A stretch of DNA of 64,000 bases from Bradyrhizobium sp. 138 (GTDB taxonomy: Bacteria > Pseudomonadota > Alphaproteobacteria > Rhizobiales > Xanthobacteraceae), in the NCBI RefSeq assembly GCF_023074075.1, contig NZ_JADPKT010000070.1, positions 124,001-188,000 on the forward strand, written 5' to 3'. Position 1 is the stretch's first letter. Each line of letters opens with the position of its first letter. A program made the translations under genes and the position numbers. Shown here piece by piece: positions 33,556 through 41,871 of this stretch. Under the pieces are notes generated by a model, which saw only the letters and a program-made list of their open reading frames with translations, did not search any database and was not told where the DNA came from.

Positions 33556-34806
33556 ATGTCGAAATGCAGTGTGGGACTGCTCGCGCTGAGCAGCCTGTTT
33601 CTTTCAGGCGCAGCGATCGCCCAGGAAAAGATCAAGGTCGGCGTGACCGCGACCCTCGAAGGCACCTACACGGTGCTCGGCGAGGACGGCATGCGCGGCC
33701 ATCAGACCGCGCTCAACGTGCTGGGCAAGAAGATCGGCGACAAGGAGCTCGAATTCATCGTCGCCTCGACCGACGCGACACCGGACTCCGCGGTGCGCGC
33801 CGTGCGCAAGCTGATCGAGCAGGACAAGGTGCAGATCCTGCTGTCGCCGCTTTCCGGCGACGAGGGCATCGCGGTGAAGAATTTTGCGAAAACCCATCCC
33901 GAGCTGACCTTCATCAATGCGGCCTCGGGCGCGCAGGAAACGACTTACGTCGATCCGGCCCCGAACTTCTTCCGCTACAACATGGACGGCGCGCAGTGGC
34001 AGGTGGGCCTCGGCAAATACGCCTATGACGAAAAGAAGTATCGCAAGATCGCAACCGTCGGCGAGGACTACTCGTTCATCTACACCCAGGTATTCGGCCT
34101 CGTGCTCGAATTCTGCGGCGCCGGCGGACAGGTCACCAACCGGCAATGGGTGCCGCTTGGCACCAAGGATTTCGCCTCGGTCATCGCCGCGCTGCCTGAT
34201 GATGTCGATGCGATTTATCTCGGCCTCGGCGGTGCCGATGCCGTCAACTTCCTCAACCAATATCAGCAGGCCGGCGGCAAGGCGCATCTGATGGGCGGTT
34301 CCATCATGATCGACCAGACCATCCTGTCGTCCAAGGGCAACGCCAAGAATGCCCTGATCGGCACCATCGCGGCGAGCGGCCAGGCCGACACCTGGGAGGA
34401 CCCGGGCTGGCAGAAATTCGTGAAGGCCTATCAGGACGCCTTCCCGCCCAACAAGCGGTTCCCGAGCCCCTCGCTGCTGGCTACCAATTACTATGACTCG
34501 ACCATGGCCCTGATCCTCGCGCTGCGCGAGGTCAACGGCGACCTCAGCGACAATCAGTCGAAATTCAAGGCTGCATTGGCGAAGATCGAGATCGATGCGC
34601 CGAACGGCAAGATCAAACTTGACTCCAACCGCCAGGCCATCGGCACCAACTTCGTCACCGAAGTCGTCGACGACGGCAAGGGCGCCCTGTTCAGCAAGGT
34701 CGTGAAGGTGATCCCCAATGTGAACCAGACGCTTGGCTATGATCCGGCCGTATTCTCCAAGATCGGACTGCCAAGCCGCACCGTGCCGGAATGTAAGAAA
34801 TACTGA
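33556..34806 (+). CDS. Periplasmic substrate-binding protein of a branched-chain-type ABC transporter
   Basis: 416 aa. A signal peptide (MSKCSVGLLALSSLFLSGAAIAQ) is followed by a type I periplasmic binding fold of the LivJ/AmiC group: IKVGVTATLEGTYTVLGEDGMRG, TDATPDSAVRAVRKLIEQDKV, and a C-terminal LDSNRQAIGTNFVTEV. AGGGAGGA lies just before the ATG at 33556. It is the first gene of the large co-directional cluster that runs, with an AraC gene in between, through the permeases and ATPases to 55.6 kb. The ligand is not an amino acid necessarily; the catabolic genes downstream suggest an aromatic or heterocyclic compound. Confidence 0.9.
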   Translation: MSKCSVGLLALSSLFLSGAAIAQEKIKVGVTATLEGTYTVLGEDGMRGHQTALNVLGKKIGDKELEFIVASTDATPDSAVRAVRKLIEQDKVQILLSPLSGDEGIAVKNFAKTHPELTFINAASGAQETTYVDPAPNFFRYNMDGAQWQVGLGKYAYDEKKYRKIATVGEDYSFIYTQVFGLVLEFCGAGGQVTNRQWVPLGTKDFASVIAALPDDVDAIYLGLGGADAVNFLNQYQQAGGKAHLMGGSIMIDQTILSSKGNAKNALIGTIAASGQADTWEDPGWQKFVKAYQDAFPPNKRFPSPSLLATNYYDSTMALILALREVNGDLSDNQSKFKAALAKIEIDAPNGKIKLDSNRQAIGTNFVTEVVDDGKGALFSKVVKVIPNVNQTLGYDPAVFSKIGLPSRTVPECKKY

Positions 34807-34931
34807 CGCATCACGGCTGGAGGCGCGCAACTGGGGAGCGACTTGCTGACGCGGTCGCTCTCCGCTCTTGCAATCTTGGCGGCGTTGTTGAACGCTGCGT
34901 GAAAAGACAAGAACATTCGGGAGGGGAAGGC

Positions 34932-35759
34932 ATGAGCCGTGCGCTCGCCGTCTTCCATGGCCGGTTCGGTCGGGCGACGGTTTATCAGTTGAACCGCCCT
35001 TTCAATATCCACGCCCATCGTGAAGGTCATCTGATCTTCCATGTCGGCGGCATGCCCGCATGCATCGACGTGTCCGACGGACACTACGATCTCACCGAGA
35101 CGTCCGTCGTCGCGGTCAATCCCTGGGAGCCGCACAATTTCCTGCCCGCTGACCTCGACGGCGGCGCGATCTTCTTCGTGCTCTACGTCAATGCTGAATG
35201 GTTTGCACCCGATGCATCCGGCACTCACCGCCTACGTTTCGGCCGCACCCAGTTCAAGCGCACGCCGGCCCTCGACAAGCACATCAGGCGGACCGCCGCG
35301 CTCGTGTGCGGCGCACCATCGCTCTCCAGTCTGGATTCCGAGCTGCGGAGGCTGATCGACATCTGTTACGACGAAAGCTGGCAGCAGGCCGAGATCGCGC
35401 GCGATCCGCGCGCAAACGGCTCCGTCACCGATTTTCGCGTGCGCAAATGCATCAAGATGATGTCGGAAAGCCCTGGTGCCGAGATCGAGCTCGATACGAT
35501 CGCGCGGGAATCCGGCCTGTCGCGGCCACATTTCTACCGACTGTTCCGCACCCAGACCGGCGTCACGCCGAATCTCTATCTCAACACGTTGATCATGGAA
35601 CAGGCGCTCGATGCGCTGGTGGCCAGCGAGACGCCGATCGCGGATATCGGCTTCGATCTCGGCTTCTCCTCGCAGAGCGGTTTCACCCGCTTCTTCGCCG
35701 CCAATGTCGGGATGGCCCCGACCGATTATCGCCGCGCGGCCAAGATTTTGCGCGCCTAG
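34932..35759 (+). CDS. AraC-family regulator of the transport/catabolic cluster
   Basis: 275 aa. The N-terminal cupin-like sensor (FNIHAHREGHLIFHVGG, VAVNPWEPHNFLPADLDGG) is joined to a C-terminal AraC domain with IELDTIARESGLSRPHFYRLF and PIADIGFDLGFSSQSGFTRFF. GAGGGGAAGG precedes the ATG at 34932. Its position between the binding protein and the permease genes makes it the likely inducer-responsive activator of the cluster, with the transported compound or a breakdown product as candidate effector; that is inference. Confidence 0.88.
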   Translation: MSRALAVFHGRFGRATVYQLNRPFNIHAHREGHLIFHVGGMPACIDVSDGHYDLTETSVVAVNPWEPHNFLPADLDGGAIFFVLYVNAEWFAPDASGTHRLRFGRTQFKRTPALDKHIRRTAALVCGAPSLSSLDSELRRLIDICYDESWQQAEIARDPRANGSVTDFRVRKCIKMMSESPGAEIELDTIARESGLSRPHFYRLFRTQTGVTPNLYLNTLIMEQALDALVASETPIADIGFDLGFSSQSGFTRFFAANVGMAPTDYRRAAKILRA

Positions 35760-35903
35760 TCTCCGCGCGAAAAGATACTCACGATCAAACGTTCCCCTCC
35801 GAGCCTGGCTAGGATGTCGGCAACGCGATCCCGAAAGAGGATCGCGACCGACGGGAGCGCACGTCCATGGCGAGGCCAGCAGCCGGCATCGGCTTGCATG
35901 CCC

Positions 35904-35927
35904 CCTCGCCCCGCAAGCGGGGCGAGG
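35904..35927 (+). promoter_or_regulatory. Perfect 11-base hairpin covering the livH-type ribosome binding site region
   Basis: CCTCGCCCCGC (35904-35914), two-base loop, GCGGGGCGAGG (35917-35927). The 3' arm ends in the GAGG that serves as ribosome binding site for the ATG at 35935, so the stem could hide it. Similar C-rich/G-rich hairpins are dispersed in related genomes as I recall, so it may be just a repeat. Confidence 0.5.
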
Positions 35928-35934
35928 TGAAGCC

Positions 35935-36945
35935 ATGAGCCGCTTTGTCGAACGCCATCCGGCCTGGGCACTGATCGTGATCATTGCCATTGCTGTCGCG
36001 CTCTGGCTGATTTTCGCGGTCTGGCCGCCGGGCCTCGAAGAGGCCGTCGGCCGCAAGCGCGTCTTCCTCAATGCCGTCTTCAACGGCATCACGCTCGGAG
36101 GGCTGTACTTCCTCGTCGCCAGCGGCTTCACGCTGATCTTCGGGTTGATGCGCAACGTCAACCTCGCGCACGGCTCGCTCTATCTGTTCGGCGGCTATGT
36201 CGGCTACGCCATCAGCACGGCGACCGGCTCCTGGGTGCTCAGCTTCATCGTCGCCTTCATCCTCACTGCCCTCGTCGGCGTCCTGCTCCAGGTGATCGTA
36301 TTCCGCCGGATGGAGGGACAGGATCTCAGGCAGACCATGGTGACGATCGGGCTTTCGATCGTGTTCGCCGATCTCATGCTGTGGGCCTGCGGCGGCGATT
36401 TCTACCAGGTCCAGACGCCGAACTGGCTGATCGGCCCCGTGGAGCTGCCGCTGATCACGGCGATCAAGTCGTCGGGCGAGCCGGTCTATCTCCGATATCC
36501 CATGGTGCGGCTGGTGATCTTCGCCGCGTCCGTGATCATCGGCGTTGCGATGTGGCTCGCGCTCAATCGCACCCGCATCGGCATGATCATCCGCGCCGGC
36601 GTCGACGACCGCGATATCCTCGCCGCGACGGGCGTGCGGATCCAGCTCGTCTTCGTCCTGGTGTTCGCATTCGGCGCAGGGCTAGCGGGCATCGCCGGCG
36701 TCGTCGGCGGCACCTTCCAATCGTTGTCGCCCGGCGAGGACATTCGCTTCCTGCTCGCCTCCCTCGTTGTCGTGATCGTGGGCGGCATGGGCTCGATCCC
36801 CGGCGCCGCGCTCGGCGCGCTGATCATCGGCCTCGCCGAGCAGCTCGGCTCGGTCTACATCCCGACCTATGCCATTGTCGTGACCTTCCTGATCATGGTG
36901 CTGGTGCTGGCGATCCGGCCGCAAGGCCTGTTGGCGAGGCGCTGA
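35935..36945 (+). CDS. LivH-type ABC transporter permease
   Basis: 336 aa, inner-membrane permease of the branched-chain amino acid transporter family with about eight helices. Motifs include FNGITLGGLYFLVASGFTLIFGLMRNVNLAHG at the front, the conserved EAA-like region GVDDRDILAATGVRI, and VVIVGGMGSIPGAALGALIIGLAEQ near the end. The ATG at 35935 follows GAGGTGA; the frame stays open upstream through the AraC gene but that part is not protein-like. The next permease starts two bases after its stop. Confidence 0.92.
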   Translation: MSRFVERHPAWALIVIIAIAVALWLIFAVWPPGLEEAVGRKRVFLNAVFNGITLGGLYFLVASGFTLIFGLMRNVNLAHGSLYLFGGYVGYAISTATGSWVLSFIVAFILTALVGVLLQVIVFRRMEGQDLRQTMVTIGLSIVFADLMLWACGGDFYQVQTPNWLIGPVELPLITAIKSSGEPVYLRYPMVRLVIFAASVIIGVAMWLALNRTRIGMIIRAGVDDRDILAATGVRIQLVFVLVFAFGAGLAGIAGVVGGTFQSLSPGEDIRFLLASLVVVIVGGMGSIPGAALGALIIGLAEQLGSVYIPTYAIVVTFLIMVLVLAIRPQGLLARR

Positions 36946-36946
36946 C

Positions 36947-38029
36947 ATGTCGCTCGCCCACGACGCCCGCGTTACCGCATCTCCCGCCACGATGGCGCAG
37001 CGCGCGGCACGGACATGGCCGGAGATCAACAATCCCGCGGCCTGGGTCGTCGCCGTCATTCTCGTCATCATGCCGCTGATCGCGAGCGGCTTCTTCCTGA
37101 TCGAGATCTTCGCCTCCACCTTGATTCTCGGCACCATGGCGCTGAGCCTGATGTTCCTCGCCGGCTATGGCGGCATGGTCAGCCTGATGCAGCTCACCAT
37201 CGCGGGCTTCTCGGCCTACATGGTCGCCGTGTTCGGCATCAGCGGCAACGCCAATATCAGCCTGGGCTGGCCGTGGTGGCTCGCGGTGCCCATGGCGCTG
37301 GCGCTGGCGACCGCGTTCGGCACGCTCGGCGGCGCACTCGCGGTGCGCACCGAAGGCATCTACACCATCATGATCACGCTCGCGATTGGCGCGGCCTTCT
37401 ATTATTTCACCAACCAGAACTGGGCGATCTTCAACGGCCATACCGGCATCAATACCGTGGCCACGCCGCGCTTCTGGGGCGTGAACTGGCGCGCCGACAT
37501 TCCCTTTTACTACATCGTGCTCGCGGTCGCCGCGCTCTGCTACTTCGCCGTCCAATATCTTTCGCGCGCGCCGTTCGGCCTCGCCCTTCAGGGTGTACGC
37601 GACAATCCGCGCCGCATGGCGGCGCTGGGCTTCAACGTCAATGCGCACCGCATCGCCGCCTATGCCTTTGCCTCCTTCGTAGCCGCGCTGGCCGGCGTGC
37701 TCCAGGTCTGGAACTATCGCCAGATTTCACCGGGCTCGGTCAGCGTCGGGGCCTGCATCGACGTGCTGATCATCGCCGTCGTCGGCGGCATCACGCGGCC
37801 GATCGGGCCCTTCATCGGCGCGCTGATCTTCGTGCTGCTGCGCACCTTTGCGCTCGACTTCCTGGTCAGGCTCGGCCTCGACGGCAACCGCTTCCGCCTG
37901 CTGATCGGGCTCGGCTTCCTCGCCATCGTGTTCTGGTCCTCGGACGGCGTCATCGGCCTGTGGCAGCGCTGGCGTCAGAGCCAGAAGCGCGACGCCAACC
38001 GATCCGGCGGAGGGCACCGTCATGGATAG
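36947..38029 (+). CDS. LivM-type ABC transporter permease
   Basis: 360 aa with about nine membrane segments. Family features: ILGTMALSLMFLAGYGGMVSLMQ, EGIYTIMITLAIGAAFYYF, the EAA-type loop GLALQGVRDNPRRMAALGFNV and SVGACIDVLIIAVVGG. It forms the membrane channel together with the LivH-type partner. The gene overlaps the start of the first ATPase gene by eight bases, indicating translational coupling. Confidence 0.92.
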   Translation: MSLAHDARVTASPATMAQRAARTWPEINNPAAWVVAVILVIMPLIASGFFLIEIFASTLILGTMALSLMFLAGYGGMVSLMQLTIAGFSAYMVAVFGISGNANISLGWPWWLAVPMALALATAFGTLGGALAVRTEGIYTIMITLAIGAAFYYFTNQNWAIFNGHTGINTVATPRFWGVNWRADIPFYYIVLAVAALCYFAVQYLSRAPFGLALQGVRDNPRRMAALGFNVNAHRIAAYAFASFVAALAGVLQVWNYRQISPGSVSVGACIDVLIIAVVGGITRPIGPFIGALIFVLLRTFALDFLVRLGLDGNRFRLLIGLGFLAIVFWSSDGVIGLWQRWRQSQKRDANRSGGGHRHG

Positions 38030-38804
38030 CGTCGCCCAACGTCTCTCCGTTGTCGGCGCGGGCGCTGCGCTTGAGCTCCGCGGCGTGACACGCTTGTTCG
38101 GTGCACTCGCGGCGCTGACCGATATCACCATGACCGTGCGCCCGGGCGAACGCCGCGCCGTGCTCGGCTCCAACGGCGCCGGCAAGACCACATTGTTCAA
38201 CTGCATCACCGGAGACTTCGCGCCCTCCTCCGGCACCATCCGCTTCTTCGGCGAGGACGTCACGCACTTCCCGCCCTACGAACGCATCCGCCGCGGGCTG
38301 CGCCGGACCTACCAGATCTCGGCGCTGTTCCCCGGCCTCACCGTGCAGGATAACGTCTATCTCGCCTGCCGCGGCGTCTCGCGCGGGCGCTTCTCGTTCC
38401 TGCGTCCGGGACAGAACGATGCCTTGATGCATGCGGCGGACAATCTGGTCCAGGCCGTGCATCTTTCTGCCGTGAAGGACCAGCGCGTGGCCGAGCTCGC
38501 GCACGGCCAACAGCGTCAGCTCGAGATCGCCCTCGCGCTCGCCGGCGCCCCGCGCTTCGTGCTGTTCGACGAGCCGGCCGCGGGTCTGTCACCGACCGAA
38601 CGGGCCGAACTGATCGAGATCCTGACTTCCCTGCCGGCGCATATCGGCTACATCATCATCGAGCACGACATGGACGTGGCGCTGCGCGTCGTCGAGAGCG
38701 TCACGATGATGCACAACGGCCGCATCTTCAAGGAGGGCCTGCCGGAGGAGATCCAGTCCGACCCCGAGGTGCAGGAGCTTTATCTCGGAGGCGGCCATGA
38801 ATGA
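38022..38804 (+). CDS. LivG-type ABC transporter ATP-binding protein
   Basis: 260 aa. Walker A GSNGAGKTT near residue 48, Q-loop region TYQISALFPGLTVQDN, signature LAHGQQRQLEIALAL (the usual LSYG is replaced by LAHG, common in LivG), Walker B FVLFDEPAAGLSP and switch His IIIEHDMDV. Energises uptake with the next gene. It overlaps both neighbours by eight bases. Confidence 0.92.
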   Translation: MDSVAQRLSVVGAGAALELRGVTRLFGALAALTDITMTVRPGERRAVLGSNGAGKTTLFNCITGDFAPSSGTIRFFGEDVTHFPPYERIRRGLRRTYQISALFPGLTVQDNVYLACRGVSRGRFSFLRPGQNDALMHAADNLVQAVHLSAVKDQRVAELAHGQQRQLEIALALAGAPRFVLFDEPAAGLSPTERAELIEILTSLPAHIGYIIIEHDMDVALRVVESVTMMHNGRIFKEGLPEEIQSDPEVQELYLGGGHE

Positions 38805-41007
38805 GGTCCGCCGCTCTGCCGCCGCACTCGAGGTCCGCGGGCTCGACGTCTACTACGGTCACTCGCACGCCCTGCAAGGCGTCGACCTCACGCTGGAGAG
38901 CGGCGTGTTCTCCGTCGTCGGCCGCAACGGCATGGGCAAGACCACGCTGTGCAAGGCGATCATGGGGCTGGTCGGCGTGAGCGGCGGCTCGATCCGCGTT
39001 CGTGGCGAGGACGTCACGCGGCGGCCATCGGCCCAGATCGCCCGGCTCGGTGTCGGCTATGTGCCGCAGGGCCGCCGTCTCTGGCGCTCGCTCAGTGTCG
39101 ATGAGCATCTGCGGCTGGCCGGCGGGATGCGCTCGGGCGCATGGACCGTCGAGCGCATCTACGACACCTTCCCCCGCCTCGCCGAGCGCAGGGATCACGG
39201 CGGCGGCCAGCTCTCCGGCGGCGAGCAGCAGATGCTGGCGATCTCGCGCGCGCTGCTCACCAATCCGCAACTCTTGATCATGGACGAGCCGACCGAGGGC
39301 CTTGCGCCCGTCATCGTGGCGCAGGTCGAGGAGATGCTGCTGCGGCTGGGCGAGGACGGCGACATGTCCGTGCTCGTGATCGAGCAGAACATCGGTGTCG
39401 CCACCGCGATCTCGCGCAATGTCGCGATCATGGTCAACGGCCGCATCAATCGCATCATCGATTCCGCGCGGCTCGCCGCCGACCGCGAACTCCAGCAGCG
39501 CCTGCTCGGCGTCGGGCTTCACGCCGAGCTCGAGCCCGATATCGAGACCCCCGCATCCGGCCCCGAGGCAAAACCGGCGCCGGCGCCACGGCACGACGGG
39601 CCGATCCGCATCTACATCTCCAACCCCTCGCTTCCGACGCGATGGTCGCAACCGGTGCCTATCGCCCGCATCGAGGCCGCTGCGCGCACGCTCTCGACGC
39701 AAATCGCGCGGCTCGACGAGACGGCGCGGCGCAAGCGCGAGCCGATGGCGGCGCAGACCGCCGGCCCGCCGGTCGTGCTGGTCGTCGGCACGCTCGACAC
39801 CAAGGGCCTCGAGGTGCGCTTCATCCGCGACATCATCGCCGAAAGCGGCCTGCGCACCCGGCTGGTCGACGTCTCGACCAGTGGCAAACATTCGTCCTGC
39901 GACGTCTCCGCGCAAGAGATCGCCCTGAACCACGGCCGCGGCGGCTCCGCCGTGTTCGGCCCGGACCGCGGCGCTGCCGTGACGGCGATGGCGGATGCGT
40001 TTGCCAATTGGCTGCGGCGCCAGGGCAATGTCGCCGGCGTGATCTCGGCCGGCGGCTCCGGCGCGGCGTCGCTGGTTGCCCCGGGCATGCGCGCGCTTCC
40101 CGTCGGCGTGCCCAAGCTGATCATCTCCTCCATCGCGTCGGGCGACGTAGGACCTTATGTCGGCCCTGCCGACATCACCATGATGTACTCCGTCACCGAC
40201 GTGCAGGGGCTGAACTCGATCTCGCGCGCAGTGCTGGCTAACGGCGCCAATGCGCTCGCCGGCATGGTCAAGGCGCGGCTCGATGCGCGGGCCGCGACGG
40301 CTCGCGAGGCCGGCGGCCTGCCTTCGGTCGGCATCACCATGTTTGGCGTGACGACGCCGGCGGTGCAGAAGATCGCCGCCGATTTACGCGGCGATTTCGA
40401 ATGCCTGGTCTTCCATGCCACCGGCGTCGGCGGCCGCTCCATGGAGAAACTCGTCGAGTCCGGCCAGCTCGCCGGCGTCATCGACCTCACCACGACAGAG
40501 GTCTGCGATCTCCTCATGGGCGGCGTGTTTCCGGCGACGGAAGACCGCTTTGGCGCGATCATCCGCAGCCGCGTCCCCTATGTCGGCTCGGTCGGCGCGC
40601 TCGACATGGTCAATTTCGGCGCGCCCGACACCATTCCCGAGCGCTACCGCGGCCGCAAGTTCCACGTCCACAATCCGCAGGTGACGCTGATGCGGACGAC
40701 CGTGGAAGAGAACGAGCGGATGGGCCGCTGGATCGGCGAGCGGCTCAACCAGATGGATGGCCCGGTTCGCTTCTTGCTGCCTGAGGCCGGCGTCTCCGCA
40801 CTCGATGCGCGGGGGCAACCGTTCTGGGATCCGGACGCCGACACCGCGCTGTTCCGGACGCTGGAGCGTACCGTGCGGCAGACCGGCAATCGCCAACTCA
40901 TCCGCGTCCCCAACAACATCAACGATCCCGACTTTGCCGCCGCCATCGTCAGTGCATTCCGAACCCTGTTCGGCCGCACCGGCGCGCGGCGGAGACTAGC
41001 GAGGTGA
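38797..41007 (+). CDS. Fusion of LivF-type ABC ATPase with Tm-1-like (UPF0261) domain
   Basis: 736 aa, three times the length of a LivF. Residues about 8-245 are a complete ABC ATPase: Walker A GRNGMGKTT, YVPQGRRLWRSLSVDEHL, signature QLSGGEQQML, Walker B LLIMDEPTEGL, switch VIEQN. A Pro-rich linker (about 245-320) joins it to a Tm-1-like/UPF0261 ATP-binding domain, residues about 325-735, with VLVVGTLDTKGLEVRFIRD, GVISAGGSGAASLVAPGMRALPVG and VFHATGVGGRSMEKLVESG. The next gene encodes the TIM barrel that is normally the partner of Tm-1-like domains. The fusion ties an unknown Tm-1 activity to the transporter at the membrane. Confidence 0.93.
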   Translation: MNEVRRSAAALEVRGLDVYYGHSHALQGVDLTLESGVFSVVGRNGMGKTTLCKAIMGLVGVSGGSIRVRGEDVTRRPSAQIARLGVGYVPQGRRLWRSLSVDEHLRLAGGMRSGAWTVERIYDTFPRLAERRDHGGGQLSGGEQQMLAISRALLTNPQLLIMDEPTEGLAPVIVAQVEEMLLRLGEDGDMSVLVIEQNIGVATAISRNVAIMVNGRINRIIDSARLAADRELQQRLLGVGLHAELEPDIETPASGPEAKPAPAPRHDGPIRIYISNPSLPTRWSQPVPIARIEAAARTLSTQIARLDETARRKREPMAAQTAGPPVVLVVGTLDTKGLEVRFIRDIIAESGLRTRLVDVSTSGKHSSCDVSAQEIALNHGRGGSAVFGPDRGAAVTAMADAFANWLRRQGNVAGVISAGGSGAASLVAPGMRALPVGVPKLIISSIASGDVGPYVGPADITMMYSVTDVQGLNSISRAVLANGANALAGMVKARLDARAATAREAGGLPSVGITMFGVTTPAVQKIAADLRGDFECLVFHATGVGGRSMEKLVESGQLAGVIDLTTTEVCDLLMGGVFPATEDRFGAIIRSRVPYVGSVGALDMVNFGAPDTIPERYRGRKFHVHNPQVTLMRTTVEENERMGRWIGERLNQMDGPVRFLLPEAGVSALDARGQPFWDPDADTALFRTLERTVRQTGNRQLIRVPNNINDPDFAAAIVSAFRTLFGRTGARRRLAR

Positions 41008-41010
41008 CCG

Positions 41011-41844
41011 ATGGCGAGGTTTGAACGCGCTGCACTTCTGAAGAGGTTTCGCGAGATGGCGAGGCGCGGCGAGCCCATCGTCGGCGGCGGCGCCGGTACT
41101 GGACTGTCAGCCAAGTGCGAAGAGGCCGGTGGTGTCGATCTCATCGTCATCTACAATTCCGGCCGTTATCGGATGGCCGGCCGCGGCTCGCTCGCCGGGC
41201 TGATGGCTTACGGCGATGCCAATGCCATCGTGCTGGACATGGCGAACGAAGTGTTGCCCGTGGTCACGAGGACGCCGGTGCTTGCGGGCGTCAACGGCAC
41301 CGATCCGTTCCGCGACATGGACGTCTTCCTCGACCAGCTGAAGGCGCTCGGGTTTGCCGGCGTCCAGAACTTTCCGACCGTCGGCCTGATCGACGGCACC
41401 TTCCGCGCCAATCTGGAAGAGACCGGCATGTCCTATGCGCTGGAGATCGACATGATCGCCAAAGCGCACGACAAGGACATGCTGACGACACCCTACGTGT
41501 TCAGCGAGAAGGAGGCCGCCGCGATGGCGATCGCCGGCGCCGACATCATCGTCTGCCACATGGGCCTGACGACCGGCGGCTCGATCGGCGCGCAGACGGC
41601 ACCGAAGCTGAAGGATTGTCCGGCGCAAATCGACACCTGGGCGTCTGCAGCGCTCAGCGTCAATCCTGATATCCTGGTGCTGGCGCATGGCGGCCCGATC
41701 GCGGATCCCACTGACGCCGACTTCATCATGAAGAACACCCGCCATTGCCATGGCTTCTACGGCGCATCCTCGATGGAGCGACTGCCCGTGGAGCGGGCGC
41801 TGACGGAGCAGGTACGTCAATTCAAGGCGATCGGCGCGCGCTGA
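41011..41844 (+). CDS. Phosphoenolpyruvate hydrolase-family TIM-barrel protein
   Basis: 277 aa. It matches the family named after PEP hydrolase (TIM-barrel signal-transduction domain): PIVGGGAGTGLSAKCEEAGG, GVDLIVIYNSGRYRMAGRGSLAG, GFAGVQNFPTVGLIDGTFR and DIIVCHMGLTTGGSIG. In plants and fungi this barrel is the C-terminal half of Tm-1-like proteins, whose N-terminal half is here fused to the preceding ABC ATPase. It starts three bases after that gene. The true reaction in bacteria is not known to me; a C-C lyase or hydrolase role on an oxo acid is plausible. Confidence 0.85.
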   Translation: MARFERAALLKRFREMARRGEPIVGGGAGTGLSAKCEEAGGVDLIVIYNSGRYRMAGRGSLAGLMAYGDANAIVLDMANEVLPVVTRTPVLAGVNGTDPFRDMDVFLDQLKALGFAGVQNFPTVGLIDGTFRANLEETGMSYALEIDMIAKAHDKDMLTTPYVFSEKEAAAMAIAGADIIVCHMGLTTGGSIGAQTAPKLKDCPAQIDTWASAALSVNPDILVLAHGGPIADPTDADFIMKNTRHCHGFYGASSMERLPVERALTEQVRQFKAIGAR

Positions 41845-41871
41845 CGCCTGAAGGGTTCGAGGGAGGGAAAG

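Noticed and set aside
34932..36945. Extended open frame through the AraC gene into the permease (start at 35611)
   Set aside because: Upstream part is a shadow frame of AraC; the membrane protein begins at 35935 behind GAGGTGA.
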